Shown piece by piece: positions 1-8,340 of a stretch of 56,653 nucleotides of DNA; position 1 is the stretch's first letter, and every line of letters begins with the position of its first letter. Both the position numbers and the translations under genes were made by a program. Origin of the DNA: Blautia caecimuris (GTDB lineage Bacteria > Bacillota > Clostridia > Lachnospirales > Lachnospiraceae); assembly GCF_024622975.1 (NCBI RefSeq), contig NZ_JANJZT010000026.1, positions 1 to 56,653 on the forward strand, written 5' to 3'. Under the pieces are notes generated by a model. It was not told the DNA's origin and did not search any database. It saw nothing but the letters and a program-made list of their open reading frames with translations.

Positions 1-761
1 TTCGGCTTTCTAGCGGGTGGTGGAAGAACTATAGTTTCATAGAAATCTTCCAGATCTGCAAATGTAGACTGCAGGATAAGTTCATCCTTTGTGTGCTTGG
101 TTACAGCAGTTCGCAGGTTATCGGGCACAAAGTATTTCGTAACAGCACCATAAAATGAAACAGCATGGGCACAGCCTTCTATAAAACATGGGAGCTTCTC
201 ATTTGGAAAAGCTTCTGCATAGATCAGGCTGCTGACTCCAAGCGTGGTCGCAAAGATATGGACTTTTTTGATCTCGCCCGTTTCGGTATCTGTTAACAGT
301 TCCGGCTGATCACCGACCCAGTCGATATACATCTTTTCACCCGGGATTCGGTTTACGGCCATTGATACCTTCTGGCCACCATAGTTTTCTGCTATGAATC
401 GGTTGAAGTATTCGTAAAACTGTGACTTCTCATAACCATCAGGATTCTTTTCTTTATAATCCAGCCAACAGAACGAAATGTTCATGCGGCTCCCTGGTGC
501 ATGGATTCTGTCATAGTAATACTGGAAATCTGGAAGTGGGACATCTTTCCTCTGTAGATTTTTCTGCGGATAGAAAAGGTTCTCCACTTTCTTAGGTGCC
601 ATCATTCGGAGTTCCTCGATTGGGATTCCGTTGGCATGGTATCGGCTCATGATCAGATTTAATGTACCTGAGCCAATCTTGTAACGGTCCATAACGGACC
701 TGGTCTGGCATCCATTCAAACGCATCTGGATGGAGCCGATAATCGTGTTGTAGTCTTGCAT
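1..761 (-). CDS. istA: IS21-family transposase IstA, 3' end outside window
   Basis: The minus-strand frame opens with ATG at 761, seven bases after an AAAGGAGG ribosome site, and stays open to the window edge, giving 253 codons of an incomplete protein. An N-terminal helix-turn-helix-like part (NGCQTRSVMDRYKIGSGTLN) is followed by the start of the DDE integrase core: YIDWVGDQPELL carries the first catalytic aspartate and matches the usual IstA pattern. IstA cuts and joins the element ends, normally helped by the ATPase IstB, which would lie to the left of the window. The family call is from recognised pattern, not a search. Terminal repeats just upstream (826-912) support an IS21 element. Confidence 0.85.
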   Translation of the reverse strand, partial: MQDYNTIIGSIQMRLNGCQTRSVMDRYKIGSGTLNLIMSRYHANGIPIEELRMMAPKKVENLFYPQKNLQRKDVPLPDFQYYYDRIHAPGSRMNISFCWLDYKEKNPDGYEKSQFYEYFNRFIAENYGGQKVSMAVNRIPGEKMYIDWVGDQPELLTDTETGEIKKVHIFATTLGVSSLIYAEAFPNEKLPCFIEGCAHAVSFYGAVTKYFVPDNLRTAVTKHTKDELILQSTFADLEDFYETIVLPPPARKP

Positions 762-825
762 AGTTATGCCTCCTTTCGCAATCATTTGATGACTACGAAA
801 GAACTATAACACGTTGAAAACTTAT

Positions 826-916
826 TGATCAGCTGAAGCGGAAACGCGTTCAGTTACATCCGGAAAGACTGATCAGCTCTTAGCGGAATGCGTGGTCAGA
901 TGAGCCGGAATTTGCA
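826..916 (-). repeat. Probable IS21 element end with two transposase-binding repeats
   Basis: Two imperfect direct copies of about 42 bases lie at 826-866 and 870-912. Both start TGATCAGCT, carry AGCGGAA about a dozen bases in, and end in CCGGAA. The copies start 44 bases apart. Read on the minus strand the outer end would begin TGCAAATTCCGG at 916, fitting the TG...CA ends of IS21 elements, whose termini carry multiple internal repeats. No target duplication can be checked because the other end is outside the window. Confidence 0.55.
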
Positions 917-954
917 ATATGATGTGAGTTGTGAAATGAAAGGAGCTTAATTTT

Positions 955-1461
955 ATGAATCAGTTAAATTTAAAAAAATCAACACATTTATTATCAGTTG
1001 TCTGCACCATTATTGTTGCAATTACAATGATAGCAAATATTGGCGCCATACTTCTTTTAAGTGGAACATTATTAAGTCAGATTATTAGTCCGGAATACTT
1101 GGTAACACAGATGATACAAGCAGACATGGGGTTGAGTTTTAGTGAATGGATTATATTATTAATTTGTTTCATCATAAAATGCAGCTGCATGTTTTGTATG
1201 GTTAGATACTCAAAAAAACTATTTAGTTGCATTTCAAAAGCTGAATCGCCTTTTACTAGCAACACAACAAAATGCATTGAAAAAATCTCTATTTTTGCAT
1301 TTTTATCTGTGATATGTCCGATATATCCATATTATCACCTCAGTGTATTGTTATTTATAGAAGGAATCCTTGTAGCTTTGGTTTTGCGAAGTATTGCTCT
1401 GATATTCCATTATGGATGTGAACTCCAACAAGAATTCTATGGGCGTCCCTCATTGGATTGA
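955..1461 (+). CDS. DUF2975 membrane protein with altered C-terminus
   Basis: This 168-residue hydrophobic protein has four likely membrane helices (about residues 10-40, 63-85, 108-125 and 128-150) and the near-C-terminal YGCELQQE signature that I associate with DUF2975 proteins. ATG at 955 follows an AAAGGAG site at 938-944. DUF2975 genes are usually followed directly by a small Cro/Xre-type repressor gene, which is missing here. After YGCELQQE the family normally ends in a few acidic residues, but this frame continues FYGRPSLD and stops inside the next, unrelated coding sequence. The gene is therefore almost complete but its tail was replaced at a recombination or deletion joint near 1430. 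Function of the family is unknown. Confidence 0.65.
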   Translation: MNQLNLKKSTHLLSVVCTIIVAITMIANIGAILLLSGTLLSQIISPEYLVTQMIQADMGLSFSEWIILLICFIIKCSCMFCMVRYSKKLFSCISKAESPFTSNTTKCIEKISIFAFLSVICPIYPYYHLSVLLFIEGILVALVLRSIALIFHYGCELQQEFYGRPSLD

Positions 1462-2143
1462 TTTATTTGGGCGCCCTGTATTTCCGTTATTCCTGTTTCT
1501 TGCCGCAGATAGTTTTTACTATACCCACAGCAAAAAGGGATATATTAAAAGACTGTTGTTTGCAAGTTGGGGTATGACGATTTTAACCTTTATTGTGCAA
1601 CGGCTCGTTCCTAACGATACGATTATGCTGGCGAACAATGCGTTCAGCACATTTTTTGTCGTAGCAATATATATGCTAAGCTGGGACTATATAAAAGCAG
1701 GTATAAGGAAAAAGAATAAGAAAGATATTGGAAAAGCTGCTTTGTTTATGCTTTTACCAATCCTGTTTATGCTGCCGATGGTTCTCATGAGCTATCTCAT
1801 TTCATCTGGGTCTACATCCGGTGGATTACTCCAAACATTGGCATTTATTTCTATGCTGCTTCCGAATCCCGTTTCTGTTGAAGGCGGCTTACTGTATGTT
1901 TTGATGGGGATTCTGCTTTATATTTTTAGGAAAAACCGTCGTATCCAAATTGCTGTTGTTATTGTAGTTGGGGCTATTGCGTATTTTAGATTTGGAGGTG
2001 TACAATGGGCTATCTTGTTAGCTCTGATTCCTATGGTTCTGTATAATGGGCAGAAAGGAAAAGGATTTAAAAATTTTTTCTATATTTTCTATCCAACCCA
2101 TATTATTGCCTTGTATCTATTAGCAACACTTTTAATGAAATGA
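1412..2143 (+). pseudogene. TraX-like membrane protein, N-terminally truncated
   Basis: The frame encodes a polytopic membrane protein whose segments GRPVFPLFLFLAADSFYYTH and the C-terminal FYPTHIIALYLLA match the TraX family found on integrative conjugative elements (acetylase-like membrane proteins). Family members start with a first helix and a MxxDH motif before the GRPVFPLF segment, and here that part is absent. The frame instead begins inside the DUF2975 gene, overlapping it by 50 bases, with no ribosome site. From about 1430 on the sequence reads as native TraX. It is best treated as a 3' fragment left by the same deletion that removed the DUF2975 tail. Expression as a shortened protein cannot be excluded. 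Confidence 0.6.
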
Positions 2144-2185
2144 TAATTATATTCGTCTGATCGGATATAAACCTTATACAACTAA

Positions 2186-2320
2186 ATACCCGCTACTTAC
2201 CAGAACGGCGAAAAACTGTTCTGTGAATACGACCAGCAAGTGAAGCACTACCCGGAAAAGCGTGGTATCTGCCACAATGAAATCCTGCTTTGTGTGCAAA
2301 AACGGCAGTTCTGTCACTGA
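2186..2320 (+). pseudogene. Unassigned coding remnant
   Basis: About 44 codons remain open up to TGA at 2318-2320 with protein-like composition (for example YQNGEKLFCEYDQQVK), but there is no start codon or ribosome site and a stop lies at 2183. It is probably the 3' end of a gene from the decayed conjugative element. I do not recognise the family. The rest of 2144-2505 shows only the hairpin at 2298-2327. Confidence 0.25.
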
Positions 2321-2327
2321 ACTGCCG
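2298..2327 (-). terminator. Intrinsic terminator, probably of leuA
   Basis: A perfect 9-bp stem (CGGCAGTTC 2303-2311 with GAACTGCCG 2319-2327) and 7-base loop is followed on the minus strand by five T. It is the first strong terminator downstream of leuA, about 180 bases after its stop. Confidence 0.65.
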
Positions 2328-2505
2328 CTTACATAATTACATAACATACATATACAGATTAAAATTTTCGTTTAACCCTTACAGCATACACTCTGCAGGA
2401 GCCGGAAATCCTATATCTCCCCGTACAGGGCCAGACAGCTGAAAATTTATATTTTTTTCAGACCATCCTCTCTTATGATCATTGATCTATGATCCCTGAG
2501 TATTT

Positions 2506-4161
2506 CTATCGGTTGTTAATAGCTGTCACAAGCGCGTCAACAGAGGCATGGATAATATCCGAGTTTACACCGGCGCCCCAGGAAAGACTGCCGTCCGGCT
2601 TCTGGATACCCACATATGCAATAGCCTTGGAACTGGAGCTCTGCTCCAGCGCATGCTCCTGATAGGTTACAAGATTAAACTTAAGTTCATATGCCTTTTT
2701 CAGAGCATTGCTGACTGCGTTAAGACGTCCGTTTCCGGCAGCTTCTGTGGTAGTTGTTTTTCCGTTAAAGCTGGATGTTACCTGAGCAACAAAGCCTCCG
2801 TCTTTCTGCCGGAAATGAACCTCATCCACACGATATGGCTCCACCACATTTTCAAAGGTCTTTTTAAACAGGCTGAAAATTTCTTCCGGATGCAGCTCTT
2901 TATGACTGTGGTCAGAAACAGCCTTGGCAGCATACCCCATTGCCTCCCGCATTTTTGCCGGAAGATTCAGACCATACTGTGTTTCCAGAATATAACCTAC
3001 GCCGCCTTTTCCGGACTGGCTGTTAATACGGATCACATCTGCATCATAATTTCTTCCCACATCTGTAGGATCAATAGGAAGATAAGGAACTGTCCAGTGA
3101 CCCGGATCTTTTTCCTCTCTCCAGTGCATTCCCTTGGCAATAGCATCCTGGTGTGATCCGGAAAAAGCAGCAAACACAAGCGCTCCGCTGTAGGGGCTTC
3201 TTTCATCTACCTTCATGCCCGTACATTTTTCATAAACCTCACAGATGCCCGGCATATCTGAAAAATCAAGCCCCGGATCGACTCCCTGAGAATACATATT
3301 CATTGCAAGAGTTACAATATCCACATTTCCGGTACGCTCTCCGTTTCCAAAAAGAGTTCCCTCCACTCTGTCTGCACCTGCCAGAAGTCCCATCTCTGCG
3401 TCAGCCACACCGCAGCCTCTGTCATTATGAGGATGCTGAGAAAGAATCACATGTTCCCGATACTTCATATGAGTGCTCATGTATTCAATCTGGCTTGCGT
3501 ACACATGAGGCATGGAAAGCTGAACAGTTACCGGAAGATTGATAATGCATTTATTTTCCGCTGTTGGTTTCCATACGTCCAGCACCGCATTGCAGACTTC
3601 AAGAGCATATTCCGGCTCTGTTCCTGTAAAGCTTTCCGGACTGTACTCAAACTGGAAATTGCCTTCCGTCTCCTCTGCCAGTTCTTTTAAAAGCTGTGCA
3701 CCTTCTACGGCAATACGGATAATTTCTTCTTTTGACTTTTTAAATACCTGCTCTCTCTGTGCTACAGAAGTGGAATTGTACACATGGATGATCGCTTTTG
3801 GAGCGCCTTTGACCGCCTCAAAGGTTTTTCTGATAATGTGTTCTCTTGCCTGAGTCAGAACCTGGATAGTTACATCCTCCGGGATCAGGTCCTGCTCGAT
3901 CAAAGTTCTGAGGAATGTATATTCCGTCTCAGAAGCGGCCGGAAAACCAACCTCAATTTCTTTAAAGCCAATTTTTACAAGAAGCTTGAAAAACTCTATT
4001 TTCTGCTCCAGGCTCATGGGAATCACAAGGGCCTGATTTCCGTCGCGAAGATCCACGCTGCACCAGGACGGAGCTTTTTCTACATATTCTTTTTGCGCCC
4101 ACTTTGTACACTTTTCAGGCGGCATATGATACTGCCTCTGATATTTTTTTACATTTTCCAT
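2506..4161 (-). CDS. leuA: 2-isopropylmalate synthase
   Basis: LeuA condenses acetyl-CoA with 2-oxoisovalerate to 2-isopropylmalate, the committed step of leucine synthesis. The 551-residue protein has the DRE-TIM (HMGL-like) catalytic domain with the metal and substrate motif SVDLRDGNQAL near the N-terminus and the HPHNDRG metal histidines in the middle. The C-terminal part is the LeuA allosteric domain, where leucine feedback acts. The length fits the longer LeuA2-type subfamily of about 550-560 residues. The frame is open up to 4263, but the start at 4161 is preferred because GGAGGG lies about 8 bases before it and the protein then begins MENVKKYQ. The upstream ATG at 4176 overlaps the ribosome site. 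Regulated by the T-box in its leader. leuCD are 8 kb away. Confidence 0.95.
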   Translation of the reverse strand: MENVKKYQRQYHMPPEKCTKWAQKEYVEKAPSWCSVDLRDGNQALVIPMSLEQKIEFFKLLVKIGFKEIEVGFPAASETEYTFLRTLIEQDLIPEDVTIQVLTQAREHIIRKTFEAVKGAPKAIIHVYNSTSVAQREQVFKKSKEEIIRIAVEGAQLLKELAEETEGNFQFEYSPESFTGTEPEYALEVCNAVLDVWKPTAENKCIINLPVTVQLSMPHVYASQIEYMSTHMKYREHVILSQHPHNDRGCGVADAEMGLLAGADRVEGTLFGNGERTGNVDIVTLAMNMYSQGVDPGLDFSDMPGICEVYEKCTGMKVDERSPYSGALVFAAFSGSHQDAIAKGMHWREEKDPGHWTVPYLPIDPTDVGRNYDADVIRINSQSGKGGVGYILETQYGLNLPAKMREAMGYAAKAVSDHSHKELHPEEIFSLFKKTFENVVEPYRVDEVHFRQKDGGFVAQVTSSFNGKTTTTEAAGNGRLNAVSNALKKAYELKFNLVTYQEHALEQSSSSKAIAYVGIQKPDGSLSWGAGVNSDIIHASVDALVTAINNR

Positions 4162-4444
4162 TCTTTTTCCCTCCATTTTCGTATCATGCGTTTTCAATGT
4201 GAGATTTCTCTTTATAAAAAGAACAAAAGCATAGCGAAAAACCATTTTCACAGACTGTTCCATTCATATTTTCCAGATATTTCTGCCAGTATGCAGAACA
4301 GTACCTTTTTACAGAAAAAATATATAATAGATTTCTCTGCAAAAGAACAGAACAGACAAGACAGCTTCGAACTCTTTCCATCCTCCTGGAGCATTTTTAT
4401 ATACCAGAAAAATCAATACAGAATATGCTGCTTTTCCGGTATAC

Positions 4445-4487
4445 AAAAAAATCTCCCATCTCTACATTTCTGTAAGAGACGAAAGAT
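4445..4487 (-). terminator. T-box attenuator terminator
   Basis: The stem pairs 4451-4454 with 4484-4487 and 4459-4466 with 4471-4479 (one bulged base), followed on the minus strand by seven T. It competes with the T-box antiterminator that uses 4495-4505. Confidence 0.8.
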
Positions 4488-4762
4488 TATACTTCCGCGG
4501 TACCACTCTTCTTTATGAACAGTTTCATACACTCACAGGATACGGAATCTTCCTCTTGCATCTGTCTGCTGAAAATCCTTATATCCCTTCCATATAACGG
4601 TGGATTCCGTCTGCGCCTACTAACCACTGGCTTTGGGGCAGATACTCCAAGGTGAGTTCCATGATTCCCTTCTACTGTCTTCCACCAGCCGACAGCTCTC
4701 TGTGCTCCAGTTTTCATGTACTATTCCTTATCAACGCATTTACGTATTAAATTGTTTCGATG
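4445..4762 (-). promoter_or_regulatory. Leucine T-box riboswitch of leuA
   Basis: The leader contains the conserved T-box bulge sequence TGGTACCGCGG (minus strand, 4505-4495), which pairs with the free 3' end of uncharged tRNA. It is followed by an intrinsic terminator (4445-4487). Upstream, stem I has the AGAGAGC...GGCTGGTGGAA elements. The specifier loop reads GGAACTCACC, with CTC at 4656-4654, a leucine codon, in the expected position. Uncharged tRNA-Leu should stabilise the antiterminator and switch leuA on. Confidence 0.9.
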
Positions 4763-4767
4763 GATAT

Positions 4768-4797
4768 AGACTAACACACATGATACAATTCTGTCAA
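4768..4797 (-). promoter_or_regulatory. leuA promoter
   Basis: On the minus strand TTGACA (4797-4792) is followed after 17 bases by TTAGTC (4774-4769), with TAGTCT one base further. The -35 box is perfect and the -10 box is weak. The start site would lie just before the T-box. Confidence 0.6.
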
Positions 4798-4858
4798 GAA
4801 ATTTTTTCTTCAAAAAATTGTTGCAAAACTATACACACTTTGATATAATAATCATCAC

Positions 4859-4932
4859 CGGGGTATGGCGTAGCTTGGTAGCGCGCGCGGCTGGGGGCCG
4901 CGAGGTCGCAGGTTCAAATCCTGTTGCCCCGA
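4859..4932 (+). tRNA. tRNA-Pro(GGG)
   Basis: A full cloverleaf is visible: acceptor CGGGGTA (4859-4865) with TGCCCCG (4925-4931), D stem 4868-4871/4881-4884, anticodon stem CGCGG/CCGCG with loop CTGGGGG, and a T arm containing GGTTCAAATCC. The anticodon is GGG at 4893-4895, proline. CCA is not encoded. Confidence 0.93.
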
Positions 4933-4950
4933 TTTATATTTAAGAATGAA

Positions 4951-4979
4951 AGATTTCCGAGATTTCGGAAATCTTTTTT
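4951..4979 (+). terminator. Terminator of tRNA-Pro
   Basis: A perfect 10-bp stem AGATTTCCGA/TCGGAAATCT with loop GATT is followed by a run of T. It lies 18 bases after the tRNA. Confidence 0.85.
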
Positions 4980-5181
4980 GTTTATCAGGAAACAGGAAAG
5001 TAGTACATTTTATACAAGTCTTTCCAGTAAATAAAAACACTCCGCGAATATGCAAGCAGATGCAGAAAAACGAAAAAGCAGCTCCCGGTTCTTTGTCTGG
5101 TTTTCGTCTTTTCCTTTCTGCAGGACAGGACATCGGAACAGTACCTCAGCCCCGCCCTTCTGTATGAGAGTAAAAATTATT

Positions 5182-8100
5182 TTAGCTTTGTGATTTTATA
5201 ACGGGAAGTGTATTCTCTGCCAGACTGTTATGAGAATATCCGTCATAGCGTTTTTTCCGATTATAAAAGGTTATAGAAGCTTTCTGATGATCTTGATCAA
5301 GGCTGACAGTTCCATATGCAATATCTACCGGAACCACCCCATATGCAGGTTCCCTGCCCTTTATAATCTCCACGTTGGAGGTGTTTGCCTGAGCTTTTTT
5401 CAGATAGTAACGGAGCACCGGCTTTTCATATACCTGATAAGTTCCCAGGGGAATATTGGAAACTGTCACCTCCAAAAGCGCATAACCATTTCCGTCCACC
5501 TGATATGCATCCTGCATAAAAACAACAGAATCTTCATATTTCCGTTTATTTCCGCGAATATCCGTGCCCTCGATCACAAAAGAAAACGTAGGATTTCCAT
5601 GCGCCCAGGTAATTTCTGATTCAAGGATCTTTTTAATAATTGTGATCTGTCCTGTGGGAAGCTGAACAGGTTCATTTTCCGCCTCCAGTTCCAGGATCTG
5701 CCCGTCTTCTGTCAGATGGATTTCCTTTTCCCATTTTCCCTGATACCCCTGTGGAACTCTGGTTTCCTTTATCATAAATTTCCCCTGATTTTCATCCGTA
5801 AGTTCCAGCTCAGAACATGTGTAACACTGTTCTTTTTCCTCATAGCTAAAAAGAACTGCTTTTTCTTCATAGCTTCCTGCTACTTCATTCCATGCATAAG
5901 CCTGAAATTCCGCACCTTTCAGCTTCTCTCCTGTAATGGCATCCTTTTTTCTGATATGCACAGTTCCGTACTTTTTGGGGATTGGATCATTTTTCACAGA
6001 GAACTGCAGTTGTACGTCCTGTTTCATCAGATCAATTTCCTGACTCCATTCTCCCTGATACCCCTGCGGGTTCTTTGTTTCCTCTATTCGAAATTTTCCC
6101 TGATTACTGTCTGTGAGCTTCAGGATCTGACTTTTATAAATCTCCCTCTGCTCATCGTATATCAGTGCTGTTCCCTCTTTTTGATACTCCTTTTGTTCCT
6201 CATTCCACTCATAAATAACAAATTCCGCACCTTTCAGCAAACCTCCTGTCTCAGAATCCAGCTTACGGATTTCCACCATGTGTTCTTTAAGAGGAGCATT
6301 GGTTACACGATAAGTAAATGTTTTATCAGTTCCCGGTTCTGTAAGTATCAGTTCCTGGCTCCAGCTTCCTGTGTATCCCGGAGGATTTTTTGTCTCCTCT
6401 ACTTTAAACTTTCCCTGATTTATTTCCGTATACACAAAAACATCTGAAATATATTTTTTCTGTTCTTTATCGTACTTCAAAAGTTTTCCGTTTTCATAGT
6501 TTCCTGAATTTTTATTCCAGGTAAACAAAGTAAATTCTGCTCCCTCAAGAAAAATTCCTGTTCCGCCAGCAACCTTTTCAACAGATACTTTTCCCTTCAT
6601 ATCCGGATCATCTTTTACCTCCAGTGTAACGCGTTTCCCGGAAGAAACAGTACAGGATGAAGCAGAAACTGTGATCAGATAGCCGGGAGCCGCCGTTCTT
6701 TCTTTCACATAGTACTTTCCCGGAACAAGGCTGTCAAAAAGAATCTCTCCTTTCTCATTTGTAGTTCCCTCTGCAACCTTTTCATCCTTTGCGTAAATGC
6801 GTATGCCTCCACTGTACAGATCCTGTCCTGCATATAGAGAATATACTGCACCAGCAACCGGCTGGCCTGTCAGAGAACTTGTTTTTTGGAGAAGAATACT
6901 TCCGGAAGGCTGAAACGAAAGATTTAATTTAAGAATCCCCCTGTCTCCCTGGTATACGCAGGCTCCAAAATCCTGAATATCCTGTCCAGTCTGAACAGAA
7001 CCATCTACAATAATATATTTTACAGGTCTCAGTGTCATTTTCCAGGAAAACTGTTTCGTACCTTTTGAATTTTCCGGAAATACCAGTTTAAAACAGTATC
7101 CGTTTTTCATCTTTACACTTTTTCCCTTTGCCAAACGATTAGGGCTATCCGGTTTTTCTTTTGCCGCGCTTTCACTGGTCCAGTAAGCAAGCTGCCACGC
7201 ATCGTTAGTTCCTCTGGAGATTGTCAGTCCGTTTCCGGCTTTTCCTGTATCTATTACTGTACACAAAGGTGAAATCTGAAATCCGTTTTTAAATGTTGAC
7301 TCCAGCCACCCAAATCCGGAGGACGGTTTGATCCGATACAGGGTCATACCAATATTCAGAGGATTGGCTGTAACGGTATTGCCGCTGGTATTGACTGATT
7401 TAAGTTTTACTGCACTTCGGCTGGGAATGGTGAGACTTTTCAGTTTGTCAATAAAACGAAGCAGCCCCACATGCTTGATCTGAGCTTCCGTCGCTCCATT
7501 TACATCATTGGCATATACTTTGGAAAGCGCCTGGTGAGTAAATACATATCTGTTCTGCCATTTTGACCAGTTCACATGGGAACAGCTCGGATTATAACTG
7601 TCGCAGATATCTCCCGGTCCTCCATATCCAAAATAAAGAATCTTTCTCAGAGTCGAATTGGAAAAAAATTTTACTGCGTCCGGCTTCAGATCCACGTTTC
7701 CGTCAATTCCCATTTTAGACGCCTTCATACAATAAAGAGGCGATCTTGTTACCGCTCCATCTGAATCTACATACTCTATATAACGCAGTCGGGCATGAAT
7801 AGGAGAATTTGCAGTCCACACTTCATCACAGTTTACAATTGTCGAAGTGGAAATAAGTCTGTACCTGTCCGGAGCAAGCAGAACTGACGCATCCTCTTCT
7901 GACATCAGCTCTGTTTCACCAATATCTGTAAGAGAGGCAGGGGCAAATCCTACAATCTCTCCTTCTTCAATTTCCCTGATCAGCTGTTCATCTTCCGGTG
8001 TATCTCCAAAAAGACTGTCTGCATTATCCGGAGTAAGAATGGTTCCTGTAAATTCTTCCGTAATCTCTTCCGGCTCTGCATGTGGCTTTTCCCCATCGAA

Positions 8101-8340
8101 ATCTTCCGGATTTTCTGGCGCTTCTTCCGAAGACGCGTCTCCCTGCATCTCTTCTTCAGTATCTTCCTCAACCTTGATTTCAGGTTCTTCCTCTAATTCC
8201 AGCCCTTCAAACTCCCCTTCTTCATTTTGTTCCTGTTCCATTGTCCCATTGTGTTCTTCTTCCGGAATACACAGGCTCCCTGCCGGCGAAGACAGTCCCA
8301 TCACTGCTGCCAGCAAAAAACTGACTACTGTTTTTTTCAT
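5182..8340 (-). CDS. Secreted thioester-domain adhesin with SpaA-like repeats
   Basis: A Sec signal peptide (about residues 1-25) is followed by a very acidic stretch (27-100). Next comes a region matching the thioester adhesin domain, with YCMKAS (Cys204), the LRKILYFGYGG segment and FTHQALSKVY (Gln270). In such domains Cys and Gln form a thioester that can bond covalently to host ligands. Four SpaA/CnaB-type repeats follow, starting near GSILLQKTSSLTG, GKVSVEKVAGG, HMVEIRKLDSETG and GTVHIRKKDAITG, then a fifth domain beginning GQITIIKKI. The protein ends at VIKSQS with no LPXTG motif, hydrophobic tail or basic anchor, which is unusual for this class. Its ATG overlaps the stop of the upstream gene (ATGA, 8337-8340). 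It is the last gene of the sipW operon and probably acts outside the cell, held by a partner. Confidence 0.8.
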   Translation of the reverse strand: MKKTVVSFLLAAVMGLSSPAGSLCIPEEEHNGTMEQEQNEEGEFEGLELEEEPEIKVEEDTEEEMQGDASSEEAPENPEDFDGEKPHAEPEEITEEFTGTILTPDNADSLFGDTPEDEQLIREIEEGEIVGFAPASLTDIGETELMSEEDASVLLAPDRYRLISTSTIVNCDEVWTANSPIHARLRYIEYVDSDGAVTRSPLYCMKASKMGIDGNVDLKPDAVKFFSNSTLRKILYFGYGGPGDICDSYNPSCSHVNWSKWQNRYVFTHQALSKVYANDVNGATEAQIKHVGLLRFIDKLKSLTIPSRSAVKLKSVNTSGNTVTANPLNIGMTLYRIKPSSGFGWLESTFKNGFQISPLCTVIDTGKAGNGLTISRGTNDAWQLAYWTSESAAKEKPDSPNRLAKGKSVKMKNGYCFKLVFPENSKGTKQFSWKMTLRPVKYIIVDGSVQTGQDIQDFGACVYQGDRGILKLNLSFQPSGSILLQKTSSLTGQPVAGAVYSLYAGQDLYSGGIRIYAKDEKVAEGTTNEKGEILFDSLVPGKYYVKERTAAPGYLITVSASSCTVSSGKRVTLEVKDDPDMKGKVSVEKVAGGTGIFLEGAEFTLFTWNKNSGNYENGKLLKYDKEQKKYISDVFVYTEINQGKFKVEETKNPPGYTGSWSQELILTEPGTDKTFTYRVTNAPLKEHMVEIRKLDSETGGLLKGAEFVIYEWNEEQKEYQKEGTALIYDEQREIYKSQILKLTDSNQGKFRIEETKNPQGYQGEWSQEIDLMKQDVQLQFSVKNDPIPKKYGTVHIRKKDAITGEKLKGAEFQAYAWNEVAGSYEEKAVLFSYEEKEQCYTCSELELTDENQGKFMIKETRVPQGYQGKWEKEIHLTEDGQILELEAENEPVQLPTGQITIIKKILESEITWAHGNPTFSFVIEGTDIRGNKRKYEDSVVFMQDAYQVDGNGYALLEVTVSNIPLGTYQVYEKPVLRYYLKKAQANTSNVEIIKGREPAYGVVPVDIAYGTVSLDQDHQKASITFYNRKKRYDGYSHNSLAENTLPVIKSQS

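Noticed and set aside
4855..5133. 92-residue minus-strand ORF
   Set aside because: It covers the tRNA-Pro gene and its terminator; shadow frame.
8266..8340. Lipoprotein signal in the thioester adhesin
   Set aside because: A cysteine follows the signal peptide (GSLC), but leucine at -1 does not fit a lipobox, so lipid anchoring is not supported.
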